From: an uncultured Rhodospirillales bacterium
Lineage (GTDB): Bacteria > Pseudomonadota > Alphaproteobacteria > Rhodospirillales > JABHCV01
Reading direction: 5' to 3'
DNA length: 64,000 nt
Assembly (NCBI GenBank): GCA_938092065.1
Contig: CALKND010000007.1
Span: forward strand, 62,001 to 126,000
Under the pieces are notes generated by a model. That model was given only the letters and a program-made list of their open reading frames with translations. It made no database searches and was not told the origin of the DNA. Within the stretch, counting starts at the first letter, position 1; every line of letters starts with the position of its first letter. The translations under genes were made by a program, and so were the position numbers. This document shows positions 1 through 9,548 of this stretch, piece after piece.

Positions 1-1
1 T

Positions 2-1573
2 GGATACTTCAAAATAATAAACCGAATGGTTCCAACAGCCCTATCACAGCTTGGCTACTCGGAACGCCAGATTAGAGACATTAAATTATATGCTGAAGGT
101 CACGGTACTTTAAAAGATGCACCGAGCATAAATCATGTGACTTTGCGTGAGAAAGGCTTCACAGAAGAAGCCTTGAAAGCGGTAGAAAAAGAGTTAGTGG
201 AAGCTTTTGATATTAAGTTTGCTTTCAACAAGTGGACGTTGGGTGAGAGCTTCTGCACAAATACCCTGGGGTTAAATCCCAAAAATCTGGACAATGTGTC
301 CTTTGACATGCTTACAGCTTTGGGCTTTCCCAGGGACCAGATTGAGGCAGCTAACATATTTGTTTGTGGCTCCATGACCATTGAAGGGGCGCCACATCTA
401 AAAGATGAACATTTGCCTGTCTTTGATTGCGCCAACCCTTGTGGCCATACAGGCAAACGATACCTGTCTGTTGAAAGCCACATACGTATGATGGCAGCCT
501 CACAACCGTTTATTTCCGGGGCTATTTCAAAGACTATTAATATGGCAGCCAACTCAACTATTGAAAATTGCGCAGAGGCCTACATGCTTTCTTGGCGTTT
601 GGGTCTAAAGGCTAACGCCTTATATCGGGACGGCTCAAAACTCTCGCAACCACTTCAGGCACAACTGCTTGATAGTGACGCCGATACGATTGATCAAATT
701 ACTGGTGCGCCTAATACGTTACGAGCCGAGATAATAGCTGAGCGTATTGTTGAGCGTTTTGTCACACAACGGCGCAAATTACCACATAGGCGAAAAGGCT
801 ACACGCAAAAAGCTGTCGTCGGCGGACACAAGGTCTACTTAAGAACTGGTGAATACGAAGATGGGCCTTTAGGCGAAATTTTCATCGACATGCACAAAGA
901 AGGTGCAGCCTTCCGTTCATTGATGAACAATTTTGCTATTGCCATTTCCATTGGTCTTCAATACGGGGTTCCACTAGAGGAGTACGTTGAAGCCTTCACC
1001 TTCACGCGTTTTGATCCATCTGGCATTGTAGAAGGTAATGACACGATCAAGATGGCTACGTCCATTCTTGACTATATTTTCCGCGAATTGGCTGTTTCCT
1101 ACCTTGATCGCAATGATCTAGCACATGTGGTGCCAGATGACCTCGCGCCCGACAGCCTGGGTAGCGGAGATAATGAAGGAAATTTCAAACAAAGTGTTCA
1201 GGAAGAAGCTCAGGAAGCAGTTGAGCGCATTGCCTCAAAAGGCTACGTGCGCTCAAAGTTTTTAGTCATTAAAGGAGCCAAGGACTACGCCGAAGAAAAG
1301 ATTTCTGCGTCTGATAGCGCATTAAAGGTCGCCGCTTCAGCAGGTGGAGGTGGGGGTGGAAACCAAATGTTAGCGAGCACTGAAGCAAATAAAACAATAA
1401 CAGTTGAAACATCAGTCATGGCAACGGCTGATGAACATCTTGATCAAGTTCGAGTTGCCCGCCTGAAAGGTTATGAGGGTGACCCTTGTGGCGAATGTGG
1501 TAATTTCACATTAGTTCGAAACGGCACCTGTCTGAAGTGTTTGACATGTGGTGGTACCAGTGGCTGCTCATAA
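2..1573 (+). CDS. nrdJ: Vitamin B12-dependent ribonucleotide reductase, C-terminal part (5' end outside window)
   Basis: Class II ribonucleotide reductase reduces ribonucleotides to deoxyribonucleotides using adenosylcobalamin. The frame is open from base 2 with no stop, so the gene starts upstream; the ATG at 26 is internal (residues GYFKIINR precede it). About 523 residues of a roughly 1,200-residue protein are present. Visible are the [15 protein letters not shown] segment typical of NrdJ, a Gly-rich linker (AGGGGGGN) and a C-terminal Cys cluster CGECG...CLKCLTCGG that looks like the zinc-ribbon/redox tail of this family. It ends before a strong terminator, so it is not co-transcribed with ridA. 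Its B12 dependence agrees with bluB and cobST elsewhere in the window. Confidence 0.95.
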   Translation, partial: GYFKIINRMVPTALSQLGYSERQIRDIKLYAEGHGTLKDAPSINHVTLREKGFTEEALKAVEKELVEAFDIKFAFNKWTLGESFCTNTLGLNPKNLDNVSFDMLTALGFPRDQIEAANIFVCGSMTIEGAPHLKDEHLPVFDCANPCGHTGKRYLSVESHIRMMAASQPFISGAISKTINMAANSTIENCAEAYMLSWRLGLKANALYRDGSKLSQPLQAQLLDSDADTIDQITGAPNTLRAEIIAERIVERFVTQRRKLPHRRKGYTQKAVVGGHKVYLRTGEYEDGPLGEIFIDMHKEGAAFRSLMNNFAIAISIGLQYGVPLEEYVEAFTFTRFDPSGIVEGNDTIKMATSILDYIFRELAVSYLDRNDLAHVVPDDLAPDSLGSGDNEGNFKQSVQEEAQEAVERIASKGYVRSKFLVIKGAKDYAEEKISASDSALKVAASAGGGGGGNQMLASTEANKTITVETSVMATADEHLDQVRVARLKGYEGDPCGECGNFTLVRNGTCLKCLTCGGTSGCS

Positions 1574-1611
1574 AAAATAGCTAGACAGGAGAAATCCTCC
1601 CTGGGAAACTT

Positions 1612-1654
1612 GGGGCGGCTTCGGATGTTATGACCGAATCTGCCCCCTTTTTTT
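1612..1654 (+). terminator. Rho-independent terminator of nrdJ
   Basis: A GC-rich hairpin (GGGGCGGCTTCGG pairing with CCGAATCTGCCCC around a 9-base loop, one mismatch and one G-U pair) is followed directly by a run of seven T. It lies 38 bases after the nrdJ stop. Confidence 0.9.
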
Positions 1655-1719
1655 GCATTTGTTTAAGGAAAAAACAGATAAATTGATGCAGTAATTTTTA
1701 AATAACATTATTGTAAAAA

Positions 1720-1807
1720 TGTTTGAAAATATAGTAAATATCATAGTTTTTCAAACAATACTTAAAATACGTATTTCAAATATTACACACAGTACTTCAA
1801 GTGTAAT
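1720..1807. promoter_or_regulatory. Inverted repeats upstream of ridA
   Basis: Two inverted repeats lie in the AT-rich leader of ridA. TGTTTGAAAA (1720-1729) pairs perfectly with TTTTCAAACA (1748-1757). ATTACAC (1782-1788) pairs with GTGTAAT (1801-1807), ending about 40 bases before the start codon. They may be operators or mRNA hairpins. No regulator can be named from the sequence. Confidence 0.35.
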
Positions 1808-1848
1808 AACCCTTTTTGAATCTAAATTATAAAATGAGGATCATTACT

Positions 1849-2316
1849 ATGGCTAGAACCGTTGAAGAACGCCTAACAGATATGGGCATTTCATTGCCCA
1901 AACCGGCAACTCCCGCTGCCAATTACATGCCTTTTGTTACTTCAGGGAAAATGATCTTCGTATCTGGCCAAATTACCATTTTAAACGGGGAGTTGCATTA
2001 CAAAGGTAAAGTTGGTGACGCATTAAGCACTGAAGATGGTTATAAAGCCGCTCGTATTTGTGCCATCAATTTGATAGCTCAAGTCAAGAAAGCCTGCTTT
2101 GGCAATCTCGAGCTTGTAACACAAGTGGTTAAGCTAGGCGGCTTCGTCAACTGCACGCCTGAATTCTCAGACCAACCCAAGGTCATCAACGGGGCCTCGG
2201 ACCTGATAGCTGAAGCTTTTGGAGAAAATGGAAAACACGCCCGGTTTGCAGTAGGTGCACCATCCTTACCTATGGGTGTGGCAGTTGAAGTCGATGGGAT
2301 TTTTGAACGAGCTTAA
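1849..2316 (+). CDS. RidA/YjgF/YER057c family protein
   Basis: RidA-family proteins hydrolyse reactive enamine/imine intermediates released by PLP enzymes, giving 2-oxo acids and ammonia; some paralogues differ. The 155-residue protein shows the family hallmarks MIFVSGQI near residue 35 and a central KLGGFVNCTPEF segment, and resembles the longer atypical branch in which the C-terminal region reads RFAVGAPSLPMGVAVEVDGIF. The canonical Arg of the IVEI/R-V motif is hard to place by eye, so deaminase activity is not assured. Start chosen at the ATG at 1849, which has AGGA eight bases upstream; an in-frame TTG at 1816 has no ribosome site. It is a single gene with its own leader. Confidence 0.85.
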   Translation: MARTVEERLTDMGISLPKPATPAANYMPFVTSGKMIFVSGQITILNGELHYKGKVGDALSTEDGYKAARICAINLIAQVKKACFGNLELVTQVVKLGGFVNCTPEFSDQPKVINGASDLIAEAFGENGKHARFAVGAPSLPMGVAVEVDGIFERA

Positions 2317-2462
2317 GATCAAACTACCTTTAGCTTGATTTAGTTTAATTAATTTTAGTTTGTTTGAATTACATTTGAAATAAGGTTAATTGATTTATCC
2401 TTATTAGAGAACAAATTACACTAAAGCTTGCTTACTTATATCCTCATCACCATCCTATAGTT

Positions 2463-3629
2463 ATGCCAGACAAAAGTGAGACACAGCACATCAAGATTTT
2501 GGGTGAAATAAGGAATATTAATTCTGGCGACTGGAACGCATGTGCCGGGGATGATGACCCATTTGTTAATCATGCCTTCCTTACAGCCCTGGAAGAAAGC
2601 GGCTCAGTAAGTGCTGAAACTGGCTGGATGCCCCATCATCTAGTTCTAGAGGACGAGAATGCTAGCGCCTTGGCAGTTGCCCCACTGTATCTAAAGAACC
2701 ATTCCTACGGAGAATACGTTTTTGACTCAGGTTGGGCTGATGCCCTTTACCGAGCAGGCGGTGAGTATTATCCAAAATTACAAGTTGCTGTACCATTTAC
2801 CCCGGTCACCGGCAGGCGTTTACTTGTGCGTCAGAATTTAACGCCAAAAGAGCAGAATAACATACAAAGAACTCTGCTTTCTGGACTCATACACTTATCG
2901 AAGCGACTCAAAATCTCGTCGTTTCATATAACATTTCCTATTGAGCAAGAATGGCAGTTATGTGGCGAGTTGGGCCTTTTACAACGTACCGACAAACAGT
3001 TTCACTGGATTAATGACGGATTTGAAACTTTTGATGATTTTCTCTCCGCCTTATCATCACGAAAGCGTAAGGGCATTCGCAAAGAGCGCCGTTCAGTTTC
3101 TGAAAGGAATGTAGTTATCCGCACACTAAACGGCGATCAAATTGAAGAACGTCATTGGGATGCATTTTATTCTTTTTATCAAAATACTTCGGACAGAAAG
3201 TGGGGACAGGCTTATCTTAACCGTGATTTTTTCTCTCTCTTAGGGAGAAGTATGGGACAAAAGGTACTCCTAATCATTGCTGAATTTGAAGGACGTTTTG
3301 TTGGTGGTGCTTTAAATATGATCGGTGGTGATACCCTTTACGGACGTCACTGGGGATGTTTAGAAAACTTCAAGTTCTTACATTTCGAAGTCTGTTACTA
3401 CCAAGCCATGGATTTTGCAATTAGAGCAGGGTTAAAAAGGGTTGAGGCTGGAGCTCAGGGCCTCCACAAACTGCAACGTGGCTACCTACCCAAAGCCACC
3501 TATAGCGCCCACTGGATCGCCAATGAAGGCTTTAGGGAAGCAGTCGAGCGTTATCTTGTTCAAGAAACTGAAGCTATTAATGAGGAAATTGACTACCTTG
3601 GTGATCATTCACCCTTCAAAAGGGTTTAA
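2463..3629 (+). CDS. GNAT-fold acyltransferase, DUF482 (peptidogalycan biosynthesis/recognition) family
   Basis: A 388-residue cytoplasmic protein with no signal or membrane segment. It carries the DUF482 pattern: DDPFVNHAFLTALEESGS at residues 28-45, WMPHHLVLE, YGEYVFDSGWADALYRAGG, FTPVTGRRLL, then SRKRKGIRKERR near residue 200, and GRHWGCLENFKFLHFEVCYYQAMDFAI followed by EAGAQGLHKLQRGY. This family has the FemAB/GNAT fold and is presumed to transfer acyl or aminoacyl groups; the substrate is unknown. It stands alone between ridA and a secreted-protein gene. Length is normal for the family. Confidence 0.85.
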   Translation: MPDKSETQHIKILGEIRNINSGDWNACAGDDDPFVNHAFLTALEESGSVSAETGWMPHHLVLEDENASALAVAPLYLKNHSYGEYVFDSGWADALYRAGGEYYPKLQVAVPFTPVTGRRLLVRQNLTPKEQNNIQRTLLSGLIHLSKRLKISSFHITFPIEQEWQLCGELGLLQRTDKQFHWINDGFETFDDFLSALSSRKRKGIRKERRSVSERNVVIRTLNGDQIEERHWDAFYSFYQNTSDRKWGQAYLNRDFFSLLGRSMGQKVLLIIAEFEGRFVGGALNMIGGDTLYGRHWGCLENFKFLHFEVCYYQAMDFAIRAGLKRVEAGAQGLHKLQRGYLPKATYSAHWIANEGFREAVERYLVQETEAINEEIDYLGDHSPFKRV

Positions 3630-3676
3630 ACTATTCAATTTATAAGTCTTCGCCCAAAAAGGTTACAGTTTCTTCT

Positions 3677-4252
3677 ATGTTAAATGCAAAATACCTTTTT
3701 TTTATTTTTATTTTATTTTTAGTCTGGCACTGGTTACCAGTCGAAGCCAATGCAGCATTAAAATGCTCAAGACTTTTTAAAACTGCCAGTGGTGAACAAC
3801 TGATCAACTCTTGTAATTCTTGCCGCATAGTCAAGCTTCAACGCAAACGTCCTAGCGCCGCTGCGCCTATAACCCGTACCTATACCGTACCACCAAAGAC
3901 AACAACAAATTTGTCTTTTCGTGGACCTGGCCGTTCTCGAGTTCTCTCAGACACGTCATGCCATCCGGGAGTGATTGATGACAAAGACAAGCACAAGGAG
4001 AACAAAAGCAATCCATCATCTTCAGGAGTGGGTAAGCGCTGCATCTTAATGCAAAGAATTGATAAAGCAGGTGTCACTGGCTTAGCCATAGCCAATACAT
4101 GTAAGGAATGTCGAATAGCTGTAGTTGATCGCGTTGACCTTAGTGGCTCAAGACGTTCACAAAACATAGCCATTAGCGGAAATTCTATTATTCCTTTGCC
4201 TGCCAAGGGTGCTGCTCAAGCAGGAATAATGAGTGAGAAGCCCTGTAAATGA
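3677..4252 (+). CDS. Secreted cysteine-rich protein with internal duplication, unknown function
   Basis: 191 residues with an N-terminal signal peptide (hydrophobic stretch at residues 5-20, cleavage probably after VEANA near residue 26). The mature part is basic and holds two similar halves. Each starts with a Cys (KCSRLF at about 28; RCILMQ at about 122), has a C-x-x-C-R motif after an Asn/Ser-rich turn (NSCNSCRIVKL; NTCKECRIAVV), then Arg-rich strands, and ends with a Cys (LSDTSC; SEKPC). The two are joined by a hydrophilic Lys/Asp-rich linker. Eight Cys in the mature protein suggest disulphides in the periplasm or outside the cell. I do not recognise the family. It follows the DUF482 gene by 47 bases. 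Confidence 0.6.
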   Translation: MLNAKYLFFIFILFLVWHWLPVEANAALKCSRLFKTASGEQLINSCNSCRIVKLQRKRPSAAAPITRTYTVPPKTTTNLSFRGPGRSRVLSDTSCHPGVIDDKDKHKENKSNPSSSGVGKRCILMQRIDKAGVTGLAIANTCKECRIAVVDRVDLSGSRRSQNIAISGNSIIPLPAKGAAQAGIMSEKPCK

Positions 4253-4334
4253 ATATATTCCATAAAATTTACTAAGAAAAATAATGTAACTAAATAACTT
4301 CAAAAAGTGAACGTCACATAAAAAAAATATTCTA

Positions 4335-6653
4335 CTACTTAACAAAAATCGGTTTTTTTTCTGATTTACTTAACTTCCTAGGGGACATATCAGGATAATT
4401 AAAAACTGCCTTGCCATTCTCAATATCAACACGAACTACACCACCATTCGTCAGCTTGCCAAACAGCAATTCCTCCGCTAAGGGTTTCTTGATGTGTTCC
4501 TGAATAATCCGGCTCAAGGGGCGAGCACCAAACAGCTTATCGTAGCCCTTTTTTGCTAACCAGTTGCGGGCCAAATCCGTAAGCTCAATGATCACATTTC
4601 TATCTTCAAGCTGAGCTTCAAGTTCAATGATGAACTTATCGACAACCCTCGGTACAACTTCAGGCGACAGACTTGAAAATGTGATGATGGAATCTAAACG
4701 GTTTCGGAACTCAGGCGTAAACATGCGCTCTATGGCTTCCGTATCATCACCGCTACGTTCGGAGCGCTCAAAACCAATAGCAGGTTTTGCCAATTCTGCA
4801 GCACCAGCATTGGTTGTCATTATTAAGATCACATTTCGAAAACTAACGCTTTTACCGTTGTGGTCAGTTAGTTTGCCGTGATCCATCACCTGCAAAAGAA
4901 TATTAAAAAGATCGGGATGTGCTTTCTCAATCTCATCCAGCAAAAGAACTGTGTGGGGTTGCTGGTCTATGGCATCAGTCAACAAACCACCTTGATCGAA
5001 CCCCACATAACCTGGTGGAGCTCCAATAAGGCGCGATATACTGTGACGTTCCATGTACTCAGACATGTCAAACCGCACCAGTTCAATGCCTAGGATTAAT
5101 GCAAGTTGACGTGCAACTTCGGTTTTTCCAACCCCGGTAGGGCCAGAGAACAAATAAGATCCAATGGGCTTTGCAGCATCACGCAGTCCAGCACGGGACA
5201 GCTTAATGGCGCTGGCTAAAGCTGTAATCGCCATGTCCTGGCCAAAAACCATTGTTTTTAGATCCATCTCAAGGGTTTTCAGGGCTTCGCGATCATCCGA
5301 GGAGACACTTTTCGGAGGAATGCGCGCAATCATGGCCACAGTTTCTTCTACATCCTTAACGGTCACCTTTTTACGCCGTTTGTTTTTTGGTAACAGCATA
5401 CGCGAAGCCCCAACTTCATCGATGACATCAATCGCTTTATCGGGCAATTTACGGTCATTGATGTAGCGAGATGATAACTCAACAGCTGTACGCAAGGCTT
5501 CATTCGTGTAGCTGACACTGTGGTGCGCCTCAAAATAAGATTTTAGGCCTTTAAGTATTTTCACAGTATCCTCAACGGATGGCTCGTGAATGTCTATTTT
5601 TTGAAATCGGCGAACCAAAGCACGGTCTTTTTCAAAGTGAGAGCGGTATTCCTTATAGGTTGTCGAACCCATACACCTAAGTTTGCCATTGGCTAGAGAC
5701 GGCTTGAGAATGTTGGAGGCATCCATTGAACCACCACTGGTTGCACCAGCACCTATAACAGTGTGGATCTCATCAATAAACATGATAGCGTGAGGTGTGT
5801 CCTCAAGTTCCTTGATAACCGCTTTAAGGCGCTCTTCAAAGTCTCCACGATATCTAGTTCCAGCAAGTAGAGAGCCCATATCCAAAGAATAAATCACTGC
5901 CTCTAGAAGTACGTCTGGCACATCTTTTTTTACGATTCTACGCGCAAGTCCCTCGGCAATAGCTGTTTTGCCGACGCCTGGGTCGCCAACATAAAGAGGA
6001 TTGTTCTTCGAGCGACGGCATAAAATCTGGATCGTGCGCTCAACTTCTTTGTCGCGCCCAATCAGTGGATCAATATCATCATCCACTGCCCTTTGGTTAA
6101 GGTTAACACAATAAGCGTCGAGCGCTTCAGCTTCAGTTTTTACTACGTCCTCACCATCCGGCTCACCATCAGCACCCCTCAAGTCCGTTGGTCCTTGTTG
6201 TCCCGCAACCTTTGTAATGCCATGGGAAATATAATTAACTGCATCCAGACGTGACATTTCATGAATTTGCAGGAAATATACCGCATTAGACTCACGCTCA
6301 GAAAACATGGAAACTAGAATGTTAGCCCCTGTCACTTCCTCACGCCCTGAAGACTGAACATGGATGATTGCCCGTTGTACGACACGTTGGAAACCTGCAG
6401 TCGGCTTAGGATCCTCCATAGGAGTATCTGTTGTATTATCTAAATGAATCTCACCCATTTCATTATTAATAAAAATAACTAAATTCTGTCGCAGCTGAAA
6501 TAGTTCGACGCCGCAAGCCTTGAGAACGGCCACAGCGTCCTGATCGTCAGTTAAAGCCATCAGAAGGTGTTCCAGTGTGGCGTATTCATGACGACGTTCA
6601 GTAGCAAGAGCCAAGGCCCGATGTAAGGTTTGTTCAAGATTTTTTGATAACAT
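4335..6653 (-). CDS. clpA: ATP-dependent Clp protease ATP-binding subunit ClpA
   Basis: 772-residue AAA+ unfoldase that feeds substrates to ClpP. It has an N-terminal Clp-N double repeat (LEQTLHRALALATERRHEYATLEHLLMAL), a first nucleotide-binding domain with Walker A GDPGVGKTAI and Walker B MFIDEIHT, and a second with GPTGVGKTEV and LLLDEIEKAHPD. There is no long ClpB-type coiled coil, and the adjacent clpS confirms ClpA over ClpB. I chose the ATG at 6653, four bases after the clpS stop; the frame extends upstream into clpS, but those residues do not look like ClpA. The two genes form an operon on the minus strand. Confidence 0.97.
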   Translation of the reverse strand: MLSKNLEQTLHRALALATERRHEYATLEHLLMALTDDQDAVAVLKACGVELFQLRQNLVIFINNEMGEIHLDNTTDTPMEDPKPTAGFQRVVQRAIIHVQSSGREEVTGANILVSMFSERESNAVYFLQIHEMSRLDAVNYISHGITKVAGQQGPTDLRGADGEPDGEDVVKTEAEALDAYCVNLNQRAVDDDIDPLIGRDKEVERTIQILCRRSKNNPLYVGDPGVGKTAIAEGLARRIVKKDVPDVLLEAVIYSLDMGSLLAGTRYRGDFEERLKAVIKELEDTPHAIMFIDEIHTVIGAGATSGGSMDASNILKPSLANGKLRCMGSTTYKEYRSHFEKDRALVRRFQKIDIHEPSVEDTVKILKGLKSYFEAHHSVSYTNEALRTAVELSSRYINDRKLPDKAIDVIDEVGASRMLLPKNKRRKKVTVKDVEETVAMIARIPPKSVSSDDREALKTLEMDLKTMVFGQDMAITALASAIKLSRAGLRDAAKPIGSYLFSGPTGVGKTEVARQLALILGIELVRFDMSEYMERHSISRLIGAPPGYVGFDQGGLLTDAIDQQPHTVLLLDEIEKAHPDLFNILLQVMDHGKLTDHNGKSVSFRNVILIMTTNAGAAELAKPAIGFERSERSGDDTEAIERMFTPEFRNRLDSIITFSSLSPEVVPRVVDKFIIELEAQLEDRNVIIELTDLARNWLAKKGYDKLFGARPLSRIIQEHIKKPLAEELLFGKLTNGGVVRVDIENGKAVFNYPDMSPRKLSKSEKKPIFVK

Positions 6654-6657
6654 AATC

Positions 6658-7029
6658 CTAGTCGTCTCCGTCCAATTCAATGGTACATTGCAAGGGGTGG
6701 TCATTTTGACGAGCTAAATCCATCACCTGTGTTGCCTTTGTCTCCGCTAGTTCGTGAGTAAAAACCCCACAAACGCCAACACCGCGCTGATGGACATGCA
6801 GCATTATATGGGTTGCTTCATCCTGACTCTTTCCAAAGAACCGTTCAAGAGTATGAATAACAAATTCCATGGGAGTGTAATCATCATTCAACATCAAGAC
6901 CTTGTACATAGCCGGTTTCTTAGTTTTTGGCCGTACTTTTGTGGCAAGACCTACCCCTAAGCTATCGTCATCTTCTATTTTAGAGGGTGTTTTTGCACCA
7001 TATTCTTTATTAATAAGAATTCTTAACAA
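6658..7029 (-). CDS. clpS: ATP-dependent Clp protease adaptor ClpS
   Basis: Adaptor that presents N-degron substrates to ClpA. The 123-residue protein has a flexible, charged N-terminal extension (about 40 residues) followed by the ClpS core: [15 protein letters not shown] with the N-end-binding Asn-Asp-Asp, then [21 protein letters not shown], in which the second His is in the conserved pocket region. It lies directly upstream of clpA, the usual alphaproteobacterial arrangement, with a four-base gap. Confidence 0.97.
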   Translation of the reverse strand: MLRILINKEYGAKTPSKIEDDDSLGVGLATKVRPKTKKPAMYKVLMLNDDYTPMEFVIHTLERFFGKSQDEATHIMLHVHQRGVGVCGVFTHELAETKATQVMDLARQNDHPLQCTIELDGDD

Positions 7030-7374
7030 TATTTATATCCGCTACTAATTGAAAATTTGCTTTACCCAAAAGACAGTTACATTATCATCTTTAACTATAT
7101 GTCATTTTATTCCCCTCAGAAAAGGGGTGGAAGCAAAAAATCAGCATTAGTTGTGACCTTTTCCACTTTTTTTGTTTTACAAATTAATTTAAACAAATTT
7201 TGGCTGTCCCACACCTATAAGCTAATTTCCGTGCGAACTGCCATCTCTTGAAAAAATTTAGCATAAAAGATTGAGAAATCGTGTGCTAGCAAATTGAAAC
7301 CTCACCATTAGTTTCAAAGAGTTTTTTTAAAGATTGATCATAAATTCAATAATCTTTAGGTGTCTCCCAATTAC
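7030..7374. other. Intergenic region upstream of clpS
   Basis: AT-rich spacer expected to hold the clpSA promoter on the minus strand. A weak hairpin, CCCCTCAGAAAAGGGG, lies near 7112-7127. I see no convincing gene or RNA. Confidence 0.4.
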
Positions 7375-7539
7375 TTAGCTCAGTAGGTTGAGAAGACCAC
7401 GAGCGATATTCTCATAACCTTCTCGCATCAGCCAGCCGGCTGCAAGACCCAACGCGAATTGTATGTCAAAAATAAAATTAAATAGCCAGCCCCCAACAAA
7501 TATAAGAAGCGAGTTGATAAGCCGTTTAATCCACTTCAA
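7375..7539 (-). CDS. Small hydrophobic protein, 54 residues, unknown
   Basis: A minus-strand frame starting at a TTG (7539) encodes a 54-residue protein that looks genuine. It has a basic N-terminus (KWIKRLIN), a membrane-type stretch SLLIFVGGWLFNFIFDI, then FALGLAAGWLMREGYENIARGLLNLLS, which can form an amphipathic helix. The segment is visibly less AT-rich than the DNA on both sides, as expected for coding sequence here. No good ribosome-binding site precedes the TTG, and the frame upstream ends in a stop, so the start is uncertain. Function unknown; possibly a one- or two-helix inner-membrane protein. Confidence 0.45.
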   Translation of the reverse strand: MKWIKRLINSLLIFVGGWLFNFIFDIQFALGLAAGWLMREGYENIARGLLNLLS

Positions 7540-7897
7540 AATCGCAGACCCATTTATAATATTATTTTTATTTCAATTTTCATTTAAGACTTTTACTAAA
7601 TAAGTTTAAGTAAATAAAGTGGAGAGTAGGCTGATATTTTTTCTTTTCTAGGAGGTCAACTAAAAACAGTATATTTTCATACATAAGGTCAATATTTTAT
7701 CCTACATGTATTGGCATTAACATATATTTGCATTATGTGCATACATCAGATTGTCCATTATGTACACAATAGCCTAGCCATAGAGGTGTTGGTAATAGAT
7801 TAATAAATCTTGGAAAAAAATCACAGCAGCACTATTGATTAAGCAAAACTAATTAATAGAATGTATTGCTCTAATAAATACTATTTCTAGGCGCAAC
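7540..7897. other. Intergenic region upstream of the LysR gene
   Basis: Very AT-rich leader of the LysR-type regulator. It should contain that gene's promoter. I see no ORF, RNA gene or clear operator. Confidence 0.4.
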
Positions 7898-8788
7898 ATG
7901 CTTTACACACAACTCCGATCCTTTCATGGCGTCGCTTCTGAAGGGGGCTTTACCGCCGCTTCAAAAGTTTTAAACGTCGGCCAACCAACATTGACTAGCC
8001 AAGTTAAGGCGCTCGAAGCCTATTTTGATGTTGAATTATTTCATCGCAGAGGAAGGGGTGTGGTTCTGACCCAGGCCGGTCGGGGGTTGTTCCAACTGAC
8101 GCGTAGGATCATGAATTTAGAAATTGAGGCCAAGGACCTCTTGTACAGTTTTGGAGGATTTAACAGAGGTGTTTTAAATGTAGGAGCTGTTGGCCCCTAT
8201 CATGTGACTGAAATGCTTAGTCAATTTAGCGAACTGTACCCGGGCATTCAGTTGTCAGTTTCTGCAGGAAATTCAGAAGATATGGTTAGCCAACTTATGG
8301 ATTATTCTGTTGATGTTGCCGTTCTTGCTCACGTTGAAGATGATCCACACATTCACGCAATGCCTTACAGCCGCCATCCAGTAAATGTTTTTGTCCACAT
8401 TTCACATCCGTTCGCTGTTTATAGCCAAATCAAAATACAAGATTTGGAGGGTCAACGAATGGTGCTGCGTGAAAATGGGTCAACTACCAGGCTGGCATTT
8501 GAAGAAGCATTAAAACGTTCAAATGTATCCGTCTTGCCAGTCCTAGAAACTGGTAGTCGGGAAGCAGTCTGGCTAGCGGTAACAATGGGGATTGGGATCG
8601 GTGTCGTTTCTGACATAGAATTTGTTTCTCATCCAGATATTGTAATGGTTGAAGTTTCTGATGCAAACATCTTCACGACAGCACATGTGAATTGCCTTAA
8701 GGAGAGAAAAGAATCACGCCTTATTAAGGCATTTTTTAAGGTGGCATCCGATGTGAAAGCATTACGTGGTGTTGAAAAAAACATTTAA
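7898..8788 (+). CDS. LysR-type transcriptional regulator
   Basis: 296 residues, normal for LysR regulators. The N-terminal winged helix-turn-helix is clear (RSFHGVASEGGFTAASKVLNVGQPTLTSQVKALEAYFDVELFHRRGRGVVLTQAG, roughly residues 7-62), followed by a periplasmic-binding-type effector domain (FNRGVLNVGAVGPYHVTEMLSQF onward). The opening MLYTQLRSFHGVA and the GQPTLTSQVKALE helix resemble LysR proteins linked to aminoethylphosphonate or other C2 compound catabolism. It is transcribed in the same direction as the citrate-synthase-like/aldehyde dehydrogenase operon that starts 760 bases downstream and is the likely controller of that operon; this is inferred from position only. Confidence 0.92.
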   Translation: MLYTQLRSFHGVASEGGFTAASKVLNVGQPTLTSQVKALEAYFDVELFHRRGRGVVLTQAGRGLFQLTRRIMNLEIEAKDLLYSFGGFNRGVLNVGAVGPYHVTEMLSQFSELYPGIQLSVSAGNSEDMVSQLMDYSVDVAVLAHVEDDPHIHAMPYSRHPVNVFVHISHPFAVYSQIKIQDLEGQRMVLRENGSTTRLAFEEALKRSNVSVLPVLETGSREAVWLAVTMGIGIGVVSDIEFVSHPDIVMVEVSDANIFTTAHVNCLKERKESRLIKAFFKVASDVKALRGVEKNI

Positions 8789-9548
8789 ACACTGTGCTCC
8801 CAAAACTTTCATCAGCACAAGTTTCTTGCATTAAAACCTAGATCATACTTTCACAACAAACGACCCGGTCCAGTGAACAACAAAAAAGTTGATCAGTAAA
8901 AAAAATCATATCGTTAGAGTTCATTAAAGATATAATAAAGATGTTGTTTGAGTTATTAAGGCTCCATATCCGTTTTGTTTCAATTAATCTGAGAAACAAG
9001 TAAATATAGACCTTTGCCTCTTTTACCATGAATCAAGCAACTATATGTAAAATGACAGGTTGTGTTTTTGACAGGAAAATAGCACCTCATAATGAGGTGC
9101 ACCGGAACTAATGTTAATATAATTTAGAGCCTAGTTGATAATGGCTCACCCTCTTTATTTGATAAGCATCATGCATTTTGTCGAATATTTAGTTTATTTT
9201 TTTAGCATTTTTAAATCCTAATACGACTTACAGGCATTTGGAGTGTCTAAAGTGGAATTCACCATGTTGATTAACTCTCTATGTCAGAATTTAAAAAACA
9301 AAGTCTTTTTTCACCACTATGGAGAAACTCTGACCTATTGATTAAATAAACAAAATGAATTTAAAATAAGTATTTGATCAATGGAACAATTTTGCCGAGA
9401 CTGCTTTCTTATTTAATAATTTGATCTTCTTAGAACCATGACAAGGGATAATTCCGAATCGCCCTCTCAGGTTATATGATCGTTTTAAGGAAACCCTTTG
9501 GGCAAAGGCGAATAGGATGTCCAATATCGTTCACAAGGAGAATTTTAG
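8789..9548. other. Long intergenic region before the citrate-synthase-like operon
   Basis: 760 bases without a convincing gene. It holds the palindrome at 9082-9100, several TTGATTAA/TTGATCAA-type AT-rich motifs (near 9266, 9337 and 9376), and just before the first gene an AAGGAG ribosome-binding site at 9535-9540. The length suggests a regulated promoter and a long leader. Confidence 0.5.
9082..9100. promoter_or_regulatory. Perfect 19-base palindrome
   Basis: GCACCTCAT-A-ATGAGGTGC is a perfect nine-base inverted repeat with one central base. It lies about 290 bases after the LysR gene and 450 before the citrate-synthase-like genes. No T-run follows, so it is more like an operator than a terminator. 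The protein that binds is unknown. Confidence 0.4.

Noticed and set aside
4627-5466. Plus-strand frames across clpA
   Set aside because: Antisense shadows of a clear ClpA gene with both AAA+ domains.
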